Source: Boseongicola sp. SB0675_bin_26
GTDB lineage: Bacteria > Pseudomonadota > Alphaproteobacteria > Rhodobacterales > Rhodobacteraceae
NCBI GenBank assembly: GCA_009843725.1
Contig: VYCX01000101.1
Coordinates: 1-7,672 of the forward strand
Reading direction: 5' to 3'
DNA: 7,672 nucleotides
Shown one piece after another: positions 6,022 through 7,672 of this stretch. Each line of letters begins with the position of its first letter. The first letter of the stretch is position 1. A program made the translations under genes and the position numbers. The notes under the pieces are model-generated. The model had not been told where the DNA came from. It saw only the letters and a list, made by a program, of their open reading frames with translations, and made no database searches.

Positions 6022-7227
6022 CTACCAGAAGAATTCGGTGTGCCCGACCGCACGCATCAGCGCTTCAAGGTAGTAGTAGTCGCCATAGGGCAGGAGGTTG
6101 TCGGCGCGTCCGAGTTCGACGAATGCCGCGCCTTCCTTGAGCAAGCCTTCGGCTTCCTCAAGTCCGGCAATGCCGCAATGCCGGACGAGGCCGCTCAGGG
6201 CACGGTCGGCAAGCGCGGTGTACTTTCCAACTTCCGGGCCTGAACCGTATGCCTGGGCAAGCGCGTAGACGCCGGCTGCCGTCACCGCACCTGCGGATGA
6301 ATCGCGGTACGGGTGCCGATCCTCGGGCAAGTCGTAGTCCCATAACGGCACGCCGTCATCCGGAAGTCTCTCCGAAACGTAGTCAGCCATCCGGGCCGCC
6401 GTTTCCCGGTAGACTTCAATGCCGGTGTTCAGGAAGCTTTGTACGAGCCCGTGAATGGCCCAGGCTTGGCCACGAGACCAGCAACTGCCGTCATGCAGGC
6501 CCTGATGGGTATAGCCCTGGATTGGCGCGCCGGTCGCTGGATTGAACTCAAACGCATGAAACGAGCTGAAGTCGTCTCGGACCAAGTGGCGGATGGCGGT
6601 CTCGTTGTGCATGTCCGCAATGTCGCGGAACGACGTCTGCCCGGTTTCGCGATGCGCCCAGTAGAGCAGGGACATGCCCTGCAGGCTGTCGATGTTCAGC
6701 GTGCGTGTCTTCCGCTCCCGGAACTTCGGCTCGTCGCGCTGCATCGGGTTCCAGCACATCACGAAGGGCATCGGCTGGCGCCAACGTGCCGCGAGAAAGT
6801 CGGCGGCGCGCAGCGCCATGGCGCGTGCGCCCTCGTCGCCGGTCAGCTTGAAGTCGGCGACGCAGGACAGAAGAAACAGGAAGCCGAGATCATGGTCGTG
6901 CCACGCCGGGTTTTCCAGCACGCGACGGAAATACGGGCGCCGGGCGCGGGCGCTGTTCTTGAGACGCTCGTCCCCGGTCAGCGCATATGCAAGCCAAAGC
7001 TGGCCGGTCCAGAAGCTCGCGACCCACTCGTCATCGGTGCAGAATTCGTAGGCGAGCTTGCCATCCATGCCCATCCGGGGATTGCGCAGGCCGAATTTCG
7101 GCACGAGGGACTCGATCTTGGCAAGGGCTCGCGCCAGCGCGTCGGCAAACAGATCCATGTGTGCCGTGGGTGGCTGGAACAGTGCCAGCGTTGCGTAGGA
7201 TTCGCCGGTATCCGCGGGATCTTCCAT
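6022..7227 (-). CDS. Unsaturated glucuronyl hydrolase, glycoside hydrolase family 88
   Basis: A 401-residue enzyme predicted to remove the 4,5-unsaturated uronic acid from the non-reducing end of oligosaccharides made by polysaccharide lyases (glycosaminoglycan, gellan, xanthan or ulvan-type fragments). GH88 enzymes hydrate the double bond instead of cleaving the glycosidic bond directly. Length fits the family, with an (alpha/alpha)6 barrel. Motifs: DDEWVASFWTGQLWLAY (65-81), HDHDLGFLFLLS (110-121) with D113, NIDSLQGMSLLYWA (178-191) with D180, GSCWSRGQAWAIHGL (247-261), DSSAGAV (309-315) and GDYYYLEAL (382-390). D113 and D180 correspond to the catalytic pair Asp88/Asp149 of the Bacillus enzyme, by motif match. 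CWSRGQAW favours GH88 over GH105. No signal peptide, so it acts in the cytoplasm on imported oligosaccharides. It follows the SDR gene by 13 bases, with only a weak ribosome site, so it is probably co-transcribed. Met24 is an alternative start. Confidence 0.93.
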   Translation of the reverse strand: MEDPADTGESYATLALFQPPTAHMDLFADALARALAKIESLVPKFGLRNPRMGMDGKLAYEFCTDDEWVASFWTGQLWLAYALTGDERLKNSARARRPYFRRVLENPAWHDHDLGFLFLLSCVADFKLTGDEGARAMALRAADFLAARWRQPMPFVMCWNPMQRDEPKFRERKTRTLNIDSLQGMSLLYWAHRETGQTSFRDIADMHNETAIRHLVRDDFSSFHAFEFNPATGAPIQGYTHQGLHDGSCWSRGQAWAIHGLVQSFLNTGIEVYRETAARMADYVSERLPDDGVPLWDYDLPEDRHPYRDSSAGAVTAAGVYALAQAYGSGPEVGKYTALADRALSGLVRHCGIAGLEEAEGLLKEGAAFVELGRADNLLPYGDYYYLEALMRAVGHTEFFW

Positions 7228-7240
7228 TGTCGCTTGCCGT

Positions 7241-7672
7241 TTACGAGAACAGGGTGCCGCCGTTTATGTCGACATTCGCGCCCGTGATGAACGCGGCCTG
7301 GTCCGAGGCCAGATAGGCGACCAGGTTTGCAACGTCTTCCGGCGCGCCCTCGCGCTTCAGTGGCGTGATGCTAGCCACGTGGGCGCGGACCTCTGGTTTG
7401 GTGAAGACGTTGTGGAAGTCGGTGTCGATCATGCCGGGGCAAACCGAATTGACCCGTATGTCGGGCCCGAGCTCCTTGGCCATGCCGCGTGTCATCGTCA
7501 TCATCGCGCCCTTTGCCGCGCCGTAGGCAATTGCGCCCGGGCCGCCTCCGTCGCGGCCAGCCTGGCTTGCCAGTCCGACGATGGCACCACCTTCCGTCAT
7601 GTGGGGCAGCGCCGCCTTCACGATGCGCAGGAACGAAGTGGCATTCAGGTCCATCACGTGGTTCCAGTGATC
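7241..7672 (-). CDS. SDR-family NAD(P)-dependent dehydrogenase (N-terminal part outside the window)
   Basis: C-terminal 143 residues of a classical short-chain dehydrogenase/reductase of about 250 residues. The frame is open to the window edge (first visible residues [15 protein letters not shown]), so the start and the Rossmann cofactor motif lie beyond base 7672; the GTG at 7657 is internal. The catalytic tetrad is visible: Asn in DLNATSF, Ser in GLASQAG, and Tyr and Lys in AYGAAK. The usual C-terminal signatures follow: [15 protein letters not shown], then [29 protein letters not shown]. It lies 13 bases upstream of the GH88 gene on the same strand. Together with an enzyme that releases unsaturated uronate, a role as a KduD/DhuD-type 2-dehydro-3-deoxy-D-gluconate 5-dehydrogenase or a DEH reductase is plausible, but SDR sequence alone does not settle the substrate and many relatives are annotated as 3-oxoacyl-ACP reductase. 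Confidence 0.93.
   Translation of the reverse strand, partial: DHWNHVMDLNATSFLRIVKAALPHMTEGGAIVGLASQAGRDGGGPGAIAYGAAKGAMMTMTRGMAKELGPDIRVNSVCPGMIDTDFHNVFTKPEVRAHVASITPLKREGAPEDVANLVAYLASDQAAFITGANVDINGGTLFS

Noticed and set aside
6439..7287. 282-codon plus-strand frame opposite the GH88 gene
   Set aside because: The minus strand carries all GH88 motifs in one frame, so this is its antisense shadow.

Overview
The window is high-GC, densely packed bacterial DNA. Gene content and protein style (a peptide-type ABC importer, a TerB plus J-domain membrane chaperone, a GH88 enzyme beside an SDR dehydrogenase) suggest an alphaproteobacterium, probably of the Rhizobiales/Rhodobacterales type. This is inferred from the look of the proteins, because no rRNA or other phylogenetic marker is present.

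Left part (1-2601, + strand): the end of an importer operon of the peptide/nickel/oligosaccharide (Opp/Dpp) ABC family. A truncated DppC/OppC-type permease is followed by DppD- and DppF-type ATPases, each joined to the previous gene by a 4-base ATGA overlap. The solute-binding protein and first permease would lie upstream, outside the window.

Middle part (2602-6021): a looser region. A gene-free stretch of about 550 bases holds a perfect 8-bp inverted repeat and a good sigma70-like promoter. It leads into a DjlA-like protein (glycine-rich membrane segment, TerB domain, C-terminal J domain) that starts at TTG. After a further stretch of about 300 bases comes a peroxiredoxin-like (AhpC/TSA superfamily) protein with a CPRC motif. 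Next is a clearly broken ABC exporter: an internal deletion fuses the start of its membrane domain to the middle of its nucleotide-binding domain, removing the Walker A motif, and a second frameshift follows.

Right part (6022-7672, - strand): a cytoplasmic GH88 unsaturated glucuronyl hydrolase and, 13 bases upstream of it, the C-terminal 143 residues of an SDR dehydrogenase whose start lies beyond the window. Together they look like part of a catabolic operon for lyase-generated, uronate-containing oligosaccharides. The SDR could be a KduD/DhuD-type enzyme or a DEH reductase, and the importer on the left may bring in the substrate. Both links are inference.

I found no CRISPR array, tRNA, rRNA, intact transposase, phage gene or defence system, and nothing I can present as a new multi-gene system. 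The best leads are the decayed exporter with its visible deletion junction, the proposed uronate-oligosaccharide locus, and the unexplained region 2602-3147.
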